A DNA stretch of 64,000 nt, taken from NCBI GenBank assembly GCA_951813015.1, contig CATOTG010000007.1, positions 186,001 to 250,000 of the forward strand, read 5' to 3'. Positions 1-9,134 of this stretch are shown here, piece by piece. A model generated the notes under the pieces. It saw only the letters and a program-made list of their open reading frames with translations. It ran no database searches and was not told the DNA's origin. The DNA is from an uncultured Thermoanaerobaculia bacterium (GTDB taxonomy: Bacteria > Acidobacteriota > Thermoanaerobaculia > Multivoradales > Multivoraceae). Position numbers and translations under genes: made by a program. How positions within the stretch are numbered: position 1 is the stretch's first letter; every line of letters begins with the position of its first letter.

Positions 1-18
1 CCCGATTGGTACTATTGA
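1..18 (+). pseudogene. C-terminal codons of a gene entering from the left, possibly DarT
   Basis: The window opens with an open frame reading PDWYY followed by TGA, 19 bases before the start of a DarG-like macrodomain gene. DarT DNA ADP-ribosyltransferases (DUF4433) are normally encoded just upstream of darG, and from memory often end in an aromatic W-Y/F-rich tail. Only five codons are visible, so the assignment rests on position and this short tail. Whether the rest of the gene is intact cannot be judged here. Confidence 0.3.
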
Positions 19-37
19 AGCCCTTGGAGGAAGCGGC

Positions 38-415
38 ATGATCCGGTTCAAGACCGGCAACATCCTTCACGAGGACGCGGAAGCGCTCGTCAACACGGTG
101 AACTGCGTCGGCGTGATGGGGCGCGGGGTCGCGCTTCAATTCAAGAAAGCGTATCCGGAGAACTTCCGCGCCTACGCTACCAGCCCGTGGCAGAAGTCCG
201 TGTCGCACCGAGAGTGGCCAGGCACCCGCCCGGCAAGGCGCGAAGAGGGAGCATATCGGGCCATATTCGACCGAGGAGCAACGATGCCGGGCGGGATGCA
301 TGGCCGCTCGAATGCAGCGCGACTTCTGCCACGGGCTGCTACGGCCTGCAAGGGCGGCGTCGTTCGGCCTGAACGCATATTAGTCGCGGGAACGGCGCGC
401 ACGCTTGCTCCATGA
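38..415 (+). pseudogene. DarG-like macrodomain protein, interrupted in frame by a palindromic element and 3'-truncated
   Basis: The first 47 residues match the N-terminus of macrodomain ADP-ribosyl glycohydrolases: a start IRFKTGNIL, then EALVNTVNCVGVMGRGVALQFK, the ligand-binding NxxN/GxMGxG region of DarG antitoxins. At codon 48 a palindromic element of about 157 bp (181-338) is inserted; with its target duplication it adds 162 bp, exactly 54 codons, so the frame resumes as TACKGGVVRPERILV, which continues the normal family sequence. About 15 codons later homology ends and the frame stops, so most of the macrodomain is missing. A start ATG with GGAGG nine bases upstream is intact. Function is probably lost. 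In the family, DarG reverses DarT modification of DNA. Confidence 0.75.
181..338 (+). mobile_element. Palindromic (MITE-like) element, copy 1
   Basis: An 18-bp perfect terminal inverted repeat starts at 181 (CAGCCCGTGGCAGAAGTC) and recurs as its reverse complement ending at 338. The flanks carry the short direct repeat CTAC (177-180 and 339-342; GCTAC if the element is taken one base shorter), as expected for a target-site duplication. The element contains no transposase and has no stop codon in the frame of the host gene. A longer relative lies at 25112-25360; the two share ends and most of the interior, but this copy lacks the REP-like insert present there. Confidence 0.8.
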
Positions 416-572
416 AGTGATCGAGGACATCCGCAGATCGCGGCCGGGATTCCGTGCCTGCGACAATCTTCCGCGGGAAGCCCTCTACGACCGTGACCTG
501 GCCCGAGCCGAAGCCAGGGCGGCCGCCGAGAAGGAAGGCAGGTCGCCTGCCGAGTCCTCGAGCGAGACGTGA
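384..572 (+). pseudogene. C-terminal fragment of an unidentified gene upstream of hsdR
   Basis: Reading in a frame different from the macrodomain ORF, bases 384-572 are open and give a charged C-terminal fragment with LLHEVIEDIRRS and LYDRDLARAEARAAAEKEGR. Its TGA (570-572) overlaps the GTG start of hsdR (569-571), an arrangement typical of translational coupling within an operon. No good start is visible; TTG 405 or GTG 417 would give about 50 residues. I read it as the 3' remnant of a former operon gene, joined to the truncated macrodomain gene by a deletion near position 380. The family is not recognised; a restriction-modification partner is possible but unproven. Confidence 0.45.
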
Positions 573-3500
573 CGACCGACACTACCGAGCGCGGCCTCGA
601 ACGCCTCATCTGCACCGCCCTCGCCGGCCACCCCTGCGACCCGCCGAAGCCCGGCGAACTTCCCCAATCGACCGAGCCGAGCGCCGCCGCCGGCACTCCC
701 CCCGCCACCACCTCCGGCTGGACCGCCGGAAACCCCCGCAACTACGACCGGAACTACTGCGTCGATCTCGCCCAGCTCTCCCCGTTCCTCCACGCCACTC
801 AGCCAGACGCCGCCGCAAGCCTGGCCCTGGACGACGACGGGCCGGCGCGGCGCAAGTTCCTCGCCCGGCTGCAGGGCGAGATCACGAAGCGCGGCACCAT
901 CGACGTGTTGCGCAACGGCATCAAGCACGGCGCGCACGACATCGAGATTTTCTACGGCACGCCGTCCGAAGGGAACGAACTCGCGCAACAACGCTTCGAC
1001 CTGAACCGCTTCACCGTCACGCGGCAGCTTCGCTACAGCCGGGACGAGACGCAACTGGCGCTTGACCTGGCGCTGTTCGTCAACGGCCTGCCGGTCGTCA
1101 CGTTCGAGTTGAAGAACAGCCTGACCAAGCAGACCGTGAGCGACGCGGTCGAGCAATACCGGAAGGACCGCAATCCGCGGGAGAAGCTGTTCGAGTTCGG
1201 ACGCTGCATCGTCCACTTCGCGGTGGACGAGCGGGAAGTGCGCTTCTGCACCCACCTGCGGGGCAAGGCGTCCTGGTTCCTGCCGTTCAACCGCGGCTGG
1301 CAAGACGGCGCGGGGAACCCGCCGAACCCGGACGGTCTCGCCGCGGACTACCTGTGGCGCGACGTGCTGACCCGCGAGAGCCTCACGGAGATCGTCGAGA
1401 ACTACGCCCAGATCGTCGAATCGAAGGACGAGAAGACGGGCCGCAAGAGGAAGACCCAGATCTGGCCGCGCTACCACCAGCTCGACGTAGTCCGCCGGCT
1501 TCTGGCCGACGCGGCCGAGCACGGCGCCGGCAACCGTTACCTGATCCAGCACTCGGCGGGCAGCGGCAAGAGCTACTCCATCGCCTGGCTGGCCCATCAA
1601 TTGATCGGGCTGAAGGGGCGGACGGGTTTCCCGCGCTCCCAGGCGGAAGAGGACAGTGGCTCGGTGTTCGACTCCATCGTCGTCGTCACCGACCGGGTCA
1701 TCCTGGACCGCCAGATCCACGCCACGATCAGGCAGTACGCCCAGGTCGGGGCAACCGTCGGGCACGCGGACCGTTCGGGGGATCTCCGCCAGCTCCTCGA
1801 AGGCGGCAAGAAGATCGTCATCACGACGATCCAGAAGTTCCCCCACGTCCTGGACGCCATCGGCAACGAGCAGCGCGGACGACGGTTCGCGATCATCATC
1901 GACGAGGCCCACTCCAGCCAGGGCGGGCGGACGAGCGCCGCGGTTTCGGGCGCTCTCTCCGAAGCTGGCGCCCGCGGCGAAGACGAAACGTACGAGGACC
2001 AGATCAACCGACTGATGGAGTCCCGCAAGCTGCTGCCGAACGCCAGCTACTTCGCCTTCACGGCCACACCGAAGAACAAGACCCTGGAGCTCTTCGGCCT
2101 TCCCGAACCGCAGCCCGACGGTTCGGTCAAGCGCCGCGCCTTCCACGCCTACTCGATGAAGCAGGCAATCGAGGAGGGCTTCATCCTCGACATCCTGAAA
2201 CACTACACGCCGGTCAGGAGCTACTACCGGCTCGCGAAGAGCGTCGAGGATGACCCCGAGTTCGATGTCAAGAAGGCGCAGCGGAAGCTGCGGCGCTTTG
2301 TCGAGGGGCACGACCACGCGATCCGACTGAAGGCCGCGATCATGGCGGACCACTTCCACGACCGGGTCGCCGCGCCGAAGAAGATCGGCGGCGAGGCGCG
2401 GGCCATGGTGGTCACGAACGGAGTCCAGCGCGCGATCCAGTACTTCCACGCCATCCGCGACGGCCTGGAAGCGAGGAAGAGCCCCTACCGGGCGATCGTC
2501 GCCTTTTCGGGCGAGCACGAGTACGGCGGAGCGAAGGTCACGGAAGCCTCGCTGAACGGCTTCCCGTCAAGGCGGATCGCGGAGAAGATCCAGGAACATC
2601 CCTACCGGTTCCTGGTCTGCGCGGACAAGTTCCAGACCGGCTACGACGAACCGCTGCTGCACACGATGTACGTCGACAAGACGCTGTCGGGGATCAAGGC
2701 GGTGCAGACCCTTTCGCGGCTCAACCGCGCGCATCCGGGAAAGCACGACGTCTTCGTGCTCGACTTCCTGAACGACTCCGAGATCATCCGCGACTCGTTC
2801 GCGAACTACTACCGCGGAACGATCCTGGCGGACGAGACGGACCCGGACCGGCTGCACGATCTGCAGGCCGACCTCGACGCAGCGCAGGTCTACTCGGCGG
2901 AGCAGATCGACCGCTTCGTCGAGCGCTATCTGGGCGGGGCGGAGCGCGACCGGCTCGACCCGATCCTCGACGACTGCGTAGCCGTCTACCTCAGCGATCT
3001 TGACGAGGACGGGCAGGTCGACTTCAAGGGCAAGGCGAAGGGCTTCCTGCGCGCCTACGGCTTCCTCTCGTCCATCCTCCCGTTCTCGAACGCCGGCTGG
3101 GAGAAGCGGTCGATCTTCCTGAACTTCCTGATCTCCAAGCTGCCGGCGCCACGGGAGGAGGACCTGGCGCGGGGCATCCTCGAAACAATCGACATGGACA
3201 GCTATCGGGCCGAGAAACAGGCGATGCGAAAGATCCTGCTGCCCGACGAGGACGCCGAGGTCGATCCGACGCCGCCCGCCGGCGCCGGCCATCGCGCGGA
3301 ACCGGAGATGGAACACCTCTCCAACATCATCAAGGCGTTCAACGACCATTTCGGAGGCATCGAGTGGGACGACGCCGACCGCGTGCAGCGAATGATCGCA
3401 TTCGACATTCCCGCAAGGGTCGCCGCCGACACGGCCTTCCGCAACGCACGGCAGAACTCGGACCGGGAGAACACCCGCATAGAGCACGACAAAGCGCTTG

Positions 3501-3631
3501 TCCGCGTGATGCAGAACCTGATGAAGGACGACACCGAGCTGTTCAAGCAGTTCATGGACAACGAGAGCTTCAAGCAGTGGATGTCCGAGACCGTCTTCAG
3601 GCGCGCGTACGACCAGGCAGGCGCTTCATGA
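569..3631 (+). CDS. hsdR: Type I restriction enzyme, R subunit (HsdR)
   Basis: This is the ATP-dependent translocase/nuclease of a type I restriction-modification complex, acting in the cytoplasm with HsdM and HsdS, neither of which lies in the window. Its 1020 residues are typical for the family. Visible parts are an N-terminal PD-(D/E)xK nuclease with the ExK motif in PVVTFELKN (about residues 174-182), Walker A HSAGSGKSYS (about 327), DEAH in IIIDEAHSSQ (about 445), motif III FTATPKNK (about 498), later SF2 motifs including LVCADKFQTGYDEP and QTLSRLNR, and a C-terminal helical domain. The GTG start overlaps the preceding stop, and its own stop overlaps the ATG at 3628, so it sits in a coupled operon whose neighbours on both sides are truncated. 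The protein itself looks intact. Confidence 0.93.
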   Translation: MTTDTTERGLERLICTALAGHPCDPPKPGELPQSTEPSAAAGTPPATTSGWTAGNPRNYDRNYCVDLAQLSPFLHATQPDAAASLALDDDGPARRKFLARLQGEITKRGTIDVLRNGIKHGAHDIEIFYGTPSEGNELAQQRFDLNRFTVTRQLRYSRDETQLALDLALFVNGLPVVTFELKNSLTKQTVSDAVEQYRKDRNPREKLFEFGRCIVHFAVDEREVRFCTHLRGKASWFLPFNRGWQDGAGNPPNPDGLAADYLWRDVLTRESLTEIVENYAQIVESKDEKTGRKRKTQIWPRYHQLDVVRRLLADAAEHGAGNRYLIQHSAGSGKSYSIAWLAHQLIGLKGRTGFPRSQAEEDSGSVFDSIVVVTDRVILDRQIHATIRQYAQVGATVGHADRSGDLRQLLEGGKKIVITTIQKFPHVLDAIGNEQRGRRFAIIIDEAHSSQGGRTSAAVSGALSEAGARGEDETYEDQINRLMESRKLLPNASYFAFTATPKNKTLELFGLPEPQPDGSVKRRAFHAYSMKQAIEEGFILDILKHYTPVRSYYRLAKSVEDDPEFDVKKAQRKLRRFVEGHDHAIRLKAAIMADHFHDRVAAPKKIGGEARAMVVTNGVQRAIQYFHAIRDGLEARKSPYRAIVAFSGEHEYGGAKVTEASLNGFPSRRIAEKIQEHPYRFLVCADKFQTGYDEPLLHTMYVDKTLSGIKAVQTLSRLNRAHPGKHDVFVLDFLNDSEIIRDSFANYYRGTILADETDPDRLHDLQADLDAAQVYSAEQIDRFVERYLGGAERDRLDPILDDCVAVYLSDLDEDGQVDFKGKAKGFLRAYGFLSSILPFSNAGWEKRSIFLNFLISKLPAPREEDLARGILETIDMDSYRAEKQAMRKILLPDEDAEVDPTPPAGAGHRAEPEMEHLSNIIKAFNDHFGGIEWDDADRVQRMIAFDIPARVAADTAFRNARQNSDRENTRIEHDKALVRVMQNLMKDDTELFKQFMDNESFKQWMSETVFRRAYDQAGAS

Positions 3632-3897
3632 ACGAGGTGGTCCCGCTCCTGAACCACCCGCTCTCGGAATCCGGAACCGCGGGAAGCCGTTCCCGGTTCC
3701 GCATCCCTGGTCGCGGCATATGCCTCGCGCTCAGTGCAACGGCAGTGCGTATCCCAAGGCATGAACGGCCTTGCGAAACTTCGCCTCCGACTTCGCCGGC
3801 ACCACCAGGCGCAGCGAGTCGACTCTCAGGCAGTATCTGGCAGCGCCCGGGTTTCCCGTTATCTCGCCAGCTACCCGCTCGCTTTCGCACTCGATGA
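3628..3897 (+). pseudogene. Truncated gene coupled to hsdR by an ATGA overlap
   Basis: An ATG at 3628 overlaps the hsdR stop (ATGA) and starts MNEVVPLLNHPLSESG. Plausible protein sequence lasts only about 30 codons before the frame becomes low-complexity and runs antisense into the 3' end of the convergent gene at 3731. The coupled start suggests this was the next gene of the restriction operon, cut off when the neighbouring DNA was joined. The family is not identifiable. Confidence 0.45.
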
Positions 3898-5629
3898 GCA
3901 GCGCCGGCCGCCGTGTCACGGCTGTCGCGCCCCGCTCCATCCGGCGCAGAAACGCCTCGACCGTCTCCGGCAGCGGCTGCTCGTCGCGGGCGTCGAGGAA
4001 GTCCCGCAGTTCCGCCCCGTCGTGACCGCTCTCGAGGGCCGACAAAGCCCGGTCGATATCCAGCCGCCAGACGCCCTCCGCCTCGACCCGCGCGTATGTC
4101 TCGAGCAGAAGCCGCTCGTCCGCGGAAAGCGGTAACGAGGCGCGGACACGCAGATCGGTGAACAGGGTCAGGCTGCTGCTGACCAGCGGCGTGGACGGCT
4201 TGTAGCGGCGCGTCTTCCCGAGGCAGTAGGCGCCGAGAGGATTGAGGCGGATGAACGCCAGACCGTCGTAACGGCTCAGAAACGACACGAAGTCGGCGCC
4301 CCACCGCCAAGTGAAGTCGAGCCGCGCGCCACACGGGTCGGTGAACGCAACGTCCACCAAGCCGAGCGTCGCCGCATACTCGAACAGGACGCAAAGGAAG
4401 TAGCGCAATTCCAGATCGTCGCCGGGGCCATCGTTCTCGTATCCGAACGAGCCGTACTCCTGGTGCTCCAGGTAGAGAGTCCAGGGGTCGCGCGTGACGC
4501 TGAACCTCAGATCCGTGGCGTACATGAACCGAAACAACTCGTCGACCCCTACCCAACGCCCCGCGGGGCACTGCTTGAGCCCCGCGGCCACGACCGCGCG
4601 ACGCCTCGGCGCGGAAGTCAACGCCCCGCGGCCGCGCCCGCGGAACTGACCCTTGACCTTTTCCATGCGACTGAATTCGTCGAGCAGGGCGTTCTTGACC
4701 CAACTCCGCCAGACCTGTCGCAGCGTCTCCCAGGGCGGCGCCGACAACGCCGCGCGCCCCTGCCCCGTCAGCAGGAGCTTCCCGTTACCGGCAACCTCGG
4801 CCAACCCGGCCGCCTGCACAAGCCAGGACCAGGCGAACCCTCGGATCGGGCCCGCCTCCGAATCCCGCCGGCGCCGCTCTCCGGACGCCTCGAAGAAGTC
4901 GCCGCCATCGAGTTCCGCGCCGATTCGCTTCACGGTCCTCGCCGAAGGCCGCCGGGTCTGTGCGCTCACGGCAAGCCGTCCCCGATCGATCAGGCGCAGC
5001 ACCGCCAACAGGTCCCGGACCGCGGCTTGCTCCATGTCCCTGCGAACGAGCGCCACATCCTCGAACCTGGGCTCCTGGCCGTATCCCGTGTACTGCTCAC
5101 GGGACACGAAGTCCGGGCACTCGGCCCCCGATTCCAGGGCGGCATCGGGCGGTTCGGGCACGAACTTGCGCAGCCTTGCGGCAACATCGCCAGGTACCGA
5201 CGGCGACAAGCCATGAGAACGGTCGGGCGACTGGAGGAAGCACCGCAGCAGAGGCGACTCAACCGAGCCGTACTCCCCGATCCCCTCAGGAAGATCGCCG
5301 TACTTCACGAGAAAGCGGCTGGCCCTGAACCGGCCGGAGGCGCCGTACAGGGTCTCCGCCACCGCCAGTCGCTGCTTCTCGTCGAGTTGCGCCCAAAGGT
5401 CCTTCAACGTCGAGAGGGTCAGCCGGCGCCGCAGAGCGTCCACGATTTCCACCTTGCGCGTCGGTCTCGGCGTGGGAACTCCGAGCACGCCCATCATCGG
5501 CAGGAGAGACGACACGTTCAGCAGGTTCAAGGCACCCTTCAGAGTGGCTGGCGGCGCATCGATCACGGAATCTGCCTCAGTGCCGGTCACGCCCTTGGGA
5601 GGGAATGCAGCGACCGCGGCTCCTGCCAT
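3731..5629 (-). CDS. Helicase-associated (XPB/Ssl2-like) domain protein, about 632 aa
   Basis: A long minus-strand gene converges on hsdR. The C-terminal third has the pattern of the helicase-associated domain found in XPB/Ssl2-like proteins: a W-R-L-D(I)-D-R-A-L-S-A-L-E segment, then PLPETVEAFLRRMERGATAV, then short strands around RPALLIECESE and ending VVPAKSEAKFRKAVHALGY. No Walker A or DEAD box is visible, so it would not be a helicase by itself. The middle has aromatic-rich runs such as DPWTLYLEHQEYGSFGYEND. The ATG at 5629 is preferred; an upstream in-frame ATG at 5707 would overlap the divergent symporter remnant. Its role is unknown, but its position beside a restriction gene is compatible with a defence or DNA-transaction function. 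Confidence 0.55.
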   Translation of the reverse strand: MAGAAVAAFPPKGVTGTEADSVIDAPPATLKGALNLLNVSSLLPMMGVLGVPTPRPTRKVEIVDALRRRLTLSTLKDLWAQLDEKQRLAVAETLYGASGRFRASRFLVKYGDLPEGIGEYGSVESPLLRCFLQSPDRSHGLSPSVPGDVAARLRKFVPEPPDAALESGAECPDFVSREQYTGYGQEPRFEDVALVRRDMEQAAVRDLLAVLRLIDRGRLAVSAQTRRPSARTVKRIGAELDGGDFFEASGERRRRDSEAGPIRGFAWSWLVQAAGLAEVAGNGKLLLTGQGRAALSAPPWETLRQVWRSWVKNALLDEFSRMEKVKGQFRGRGRGALTSAPRRRAVVAAGLKQCPAGRWVGVDELFRFMYATDLRFSVTRDPWTLYLEHQEYGSFGYENDGPGDDLELRYFLCVLFEYAATLGLVDVAFTDPCGARLDFTWRWGADFVSFLSRYDGLAFIRLNPLGAYCLGKTRRYKPSTPLVSSSLTLFTDLRVRASLPLSADERLLLETYARVEAEGVWRLDIDRALSALESGHDGAELRDFLDARDEQPLPETVEAFLRRMERGATAVTRRPALLIECESERVAGEITGNPGAARYCLRVDSLRLVVPAKSEAKFRKAVHALGYALPLH

Positions 5630-5697
5630 GTCGAGGAAGGCACGGCGGCAGTATCGCACGAGACGGCATTCCTGACTCCCGAACGCCTGCTGTCCGC

Positions 5698-6314
5698 GTG
5701 AACACACGCGCGATTCTCATCGGGCTGGCGCTCGGCCTGGGGCTCGGAATCGCCGCGTCGGCGACGGGTTCGCCCGCGTTGCTGCGGGCCGCCGAGGCTG
5801 TTGCCCCTGGTCTGGTTCCTGGGCGGCGTGCCGCCCGGGCGCTTCATCCGGGCAACGGTGGGCACGTACACCGTGGGCTTCACGACGACGACGTCCGTGG
5901 GGACACTGCCGATGATGCTGCAGGAGGCGAAGGCACTCGGCCTGTCCGAGCGCAAGTACACGCTGATTCCTGCCGCTGGCGGCGTCGATCAACCGTCCGG
6001 GCAGCGCGCTGTTTCAGAGCGCGTCGCTCGTCTTCCTGGCGGCCATGCACGGGGTGCCGCTCGACGGGGGGCTGATCGCCGCGGCGGTGCTGGCGATCTT
6101 CCTCGCCGCGATGACGGTCGCTCCGGTGCCCAGCGCCAGCATCGTGTCGATGGTGCCGGCCCTCGACGTCGTGGGCGTGCCGATCGCGGGACTCGGCATC
6201 CTGCTGGGGATCGACCGCGTGCCCGACGTCTTCCGCTCCGCGGCCAACGTGATCGGCCACATGTGCGCCGCGACCACGGTCGACACGATGACGCGTGGCG
6301 ACGGCGAGGAGTGA
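5698..6314 (+). pseudogene. Decayed dicarboxylate/amino-acid:cation symporter (SDF/DAACS family)
   Basis: Three pieces of one symporter lie in three frames. Piece one (GTG 5698) reads NTRAILIGLALGLGLGIAAS and stops matching near codon 35. Piece two (about 5800-5990) reads VWFLGGVPPGRFIRATVG and then TTTTSVGTLPMMLQEAKALG, equivalent to the conserved serine/threonine-rich reentrant-loop region of the SDF family. Piece three (about 5985-6314) restores the family sequence NRPGSALFQSASLVFLAAMH and continues to a stop at 6314. Most of the N-terminal membrane domain is missing and at least one frameshift separates the last two pieces. I infer an inactive relic. Confidence 0.75.
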
Positions 6315-6347
6315 GCCACCGATTCGCGGCCTACTATGGTGGGCAGC

Positions 6348-9029
6348 ATGTTGAATCGACACCGGCCTTCAAACCGTCTGGCGACCCTCTGTTTGCTCGT
6401 CCTCGCGCTCAGCGCTCAAGGCTGCACCGGCGGCGACTCAGGCGACTACCTGAGCGCGGACCTGCGGCAACGCGTCGAGGCGCTGAAGCTGGAGGCGCCC
6501 GAGAGCACCGACGACGTCGCCGTCCTGAGCGACCGGCTCGACACACTGTGGCAGTGGGCGAACGCCTACTCGCTCACCGGCGGGCCGATCCCCGACGCCT
6601 TCCCGCAGCTTGTCGCGAATGCGAATCGCTCACTTCGCGACGTGGGGGGCGGAGCGACGATCCCAATGTCGAGGATCCCGGAGTTCATCCGCCTCTACAC
6701 CCGGGAGTTCCAGATCAAGGACGAGCACCCGGGGGCGGTCGGCTCGCTGACCCTCGACCCGCCCGGTCCGTTCCGCGCCGGCGACCAGGTCACGGTCAGG
6801 CTGGTCTACACCGTGGGCACGCTCGGCATGGCGGAGGGCGGCGGCCTCCTGGTGCGCGGCGCGCGGAGCGGCATCCAGGCCGAGGATCCGGCCGGTCGGA
6901 ACTACGTGTCGGTCGAGAGCTCGAATCCGGACGCGTCGCTGACTTCCAGCGAGCCCTGGGGCAACTGGCTGGGGATGCACTTCCTCAACCGGGGCGGCCG
7001 GGCTCGCCCCGGCGTGCCGCGCGCCGTGCTGCAGTTCCGTCTGAGCGGTGCGGCTCTTGAGGAAGGCGACACGATCACCATCACCTACGGCGACACCTCG
7101 GGCGGCGGACCCGGCTTCGCGCTGCAGGAAACCTCCAACGACCAGGTGATCCTGCATGTGTACGCCGACATCGAGGGCGCTGGCGACCTGCTGAGACCGG
7201 CATGGCCTTCGTTCGAGGTACTGGGCCGCGACGAGGTCCGCTACGTCAACGCGGTCGCCCCCTCGATCGTCGCGCCCGGCGAACCCTTCACGCTGGCCGT
7301 CCGCGCCGAGGACCGGATGAAGAACCCGTCGTCGGCCACGATGCCCGCGCTCGAGGTGCTGCTGGACGGCGAGCCGTTCCGCACGATCGAGGCCGGCAGT
7401 CCGGCAATCTCGCTGCTTGAGAACGTCAGCCTCGCCGAACCCGGCATCTACCGTTTCTCCGTCCGGAACGAGGACGGATCGATCCGGGCGACGAGCAATC
7501 CCGTCCGCGTCGAGGAAGATCCGGCTACCCGCGTCTACTGGGGCGAGACCCACGGTCACACCGCCTTCGCCGAGGGCCAGGGATCGCCGGACGGCTACTA
7601 CCGGTTCGGGCGCGACGTGGCCCGGCTCGACTTCCTGAGCCTCTCCGAGCACGACATCTGGATGGACGACAGCGAGTGGCGGAAGCTGCAAGAACTCGTC
7701 GAGGAGTACCGGATCGAAGGACGAGTGCCTTTCTTGCGCTCGTTGACTCGCGCACGAACAGGTTCGCGGGCGCCGCGGGACGCGCCACCCGCGTTCACGC
7801 CGATCCTGAGCTTCGAGTGGACGTCGCGGTCGCCGCTGGGCGGCCACCACAACGTGTTCTTCCGCGACACGCCCGGCCGCAGCCGGGTTCCGAACCAGAA
7901 GGCGCCCCTGCTCGACGAGCTGTACGCCGGACTCCGTAGCGGAAACAGCACGGACGATGTCCTGGTCATCCCCCACGCCCACCAACCGGGAGACTGGACG
8001 AACAGCGACCCCGACCTGGAGCGGCTGGTCGAGATCCAGTCCGGCCACGGCACCTTCGACTGGTTCGGCAACAAGTACCTGCAGAACGGCTTCGAGGTCG
8101 GCTTCATCGGCGCTTCCGACAACCACAACGGCCATCCCGGGTACTCCGGGGCCGGCAACCGGCAACTGGGCGGTCTGGCCGCCGTCTACGCGCCCGAGAA
8201 CAACGCGGACGCGATCTTCAGCGCGCTCCGCGACCGGGCGACGTATGCGACGACCGGTGAGCGGATCATCCTCGAAGCGACCCTCAACGGCGGCCGCATG
8301 GGCACTCGCCTGGAGGACGCCGCCGTGCGCCGGATCGACTGCCGGGTCCACGGCACGGCGCCCATCGACGCGATCGACGTGATCAGGAACGGCACGATCG
8401 TCTACACCAGGAGGTACCTGGAGAGCGCGCTGTCCGAGGAAGCGCGGGTGCAGATCACGTTCGAGTCGTCGACGGAGATCCACGGCGAGCGCACGCCGCC
8501 CCGCGGCGGGCGACCGTGGAAGGGAGCGATCCACGTCGCCGGCGCGGAACTGGTCGACTACGAGAACCCCTGGTTCACCCAGCCGGCGACCTACCGCGTC
8601 GCCCGCAACACGGCGGAACGCAACCGGATCGACTTCGACTTTCCCACCCGCGGCCGTCCGAAGTCGCTCGTTCTCGAGTTGCGCGGCGCCAGCCCGGACA
8701 CCGTGGTCACCGTCGAGATGGAGACGACGACCGAGTCCCGCGGCTCGGGCGGCTACGTCCGCGTCCCCCAGGAGCTGCCGGCGAATACCGTGCGGTTTCA
8801 GCTCGGCGATCTGAAGGGACAGGTCGACCGCCGCGAGGTCCAGGTGCTGGAGCACACGGACGCGCTCTCCGCGCAGATCGTGACCGAGGGACGGGCCCTC
8901 GACCAGGAGTTCAGCTTCACCGACCAGGGCGAGGTCCAGGCCGGCGACTACTACTACCTGCGCGTGCGTCAGATCGACGGCAGCATGGCGTGGTCGAGCC
9001 CGTTCTGGGTGGGCGAAGGCTCCGGCTAG
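6348..9029 (+). CDS. DUF3604 lipoprotein (PHP-like metallohydrolase fold)
   Basis: The predicted protein begins with a lipoprotein signal ending in LALSAQGC, so it should be anchored by an acylated cysteine. The first 370 residues are beta-rich and unassigned; the rest matches DUF3604, with GETHGHTAF, LSLSEHDIW, LSFEWTS followed by HHNVFF, VIPHAHQPG and GASDNHNGHPGYSG, histidine/aspartate clusters characteristic of PHP-like metal sites. The substrate is unknown. ATG 6348 is chosen over 6336 because GGTGGGC precedes it. About residues 463-483 (RSLTRARTGSRAPRD) interrupt the region between the second and third metal motifs and match the dispersed REP-like repeat in translation, indicating an in-frame repeat insertion. 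Confidence 0.82.
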   Translation: MLNRHRPSNRLATLCLLVLALSAQGCTGGDSGDYLSADLRQRVEALKLEAPESTDDVAVLSDRLDTLWQWANAYSLTGGPIPDAFPQLVANANRSLRDVGGGATIPMSRIPEFIRLYTREFQIKDEHPGAVGSLTLDPPGPFRAGDQVTVRLVYTVGTLGMAEGGGLLVRGARSGIQAEDPAGRNYVSVESSNPDASLTSSEPWGNWLGMHFLNRGGRARPGVPRAVLQFRLSGAALEEGDTITITYGDTSGGGPGFALQETSNDQVILHVYADIEGAGDLLRPAWPSFEVLGRDEVRYVNAVAPSIVAPGEPFTLAVRAEDRMKNPSSATMPALEVLLDGEPFRTIEAGSPAISLLENVSLAEPGIYRFSVRNEDGSIRATSNPVRVEEDPATRVYWGETHGHTAFAEGQGSPDGYYRFGRDVARLDFLSLSEHDIWMDDSEWRKLQELVEEYRIEGRVPFLRSLTRARTGSRAPRDAPPAFTPILSFEWTSRSPLGGHHNVFFRDTPGRSRVPNQKAPLLDELYAGLRSGNSTDDVLVIPHAHQPGDWTNSDPDLERLVEIQSGHGTFDWFGNKYLQNGFEVGFIGASDNHNGHPGYSGAGNRQLGGLAAVYAPENNADAIFSALRDRATYATTGERIILEATLNGGRMGTRLEDAAVRRIDCRVHGTAPIDAIDVIRNGTIVYTRRYLESALSEEARVQITFESSTEIHGERTPPRGGRPWKGAIHVAGAELVDYENPWFTQPATYRVARNTAERNRIDFDFPTRGRPKSLVLELRGASPDTVVTVEMETTTESRGSGGYVRVPQELPANTVRFQLGDLKGQVDRREVQVLEHTDALSAQIVTEGRALDQEFSFTDQGEVQAGDYYYLRVRQIDGSMAWSSPFWVGEGSG
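7736..7795 (+). repeat. Degenerate REP-like repeat inside the DUF3604 gene
   Basis: The stretch containing GCGCACGAACAGGTTCGCGG resembles the core of the copy at 24138-24262 (GCGCACGGACTGGTTCACGG), including the following GC-rich arm. In translation both give the string ARTGSR. The reading frame of the host gene is open through it. It is shorter and more diverged than the other copies. Confidence 0.5.
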
Positions 9030-9134
9030 CGCCACCGGAGGCCGCCTGCGGCGGCATGCCGGCCAGACCGCCGGCGCACCCGGCGGAAGCCGAGGCGTTA
9101 GGCTCCGGGGAACCCTGGAACAAGGAGATTCGAG

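Noticed and set aside
485-2518. A 677-codon minus-strand frame opposite hsdR
   Set aside because: The plus strand encodes all HsdR motifs; the antisense translation has no family signature.
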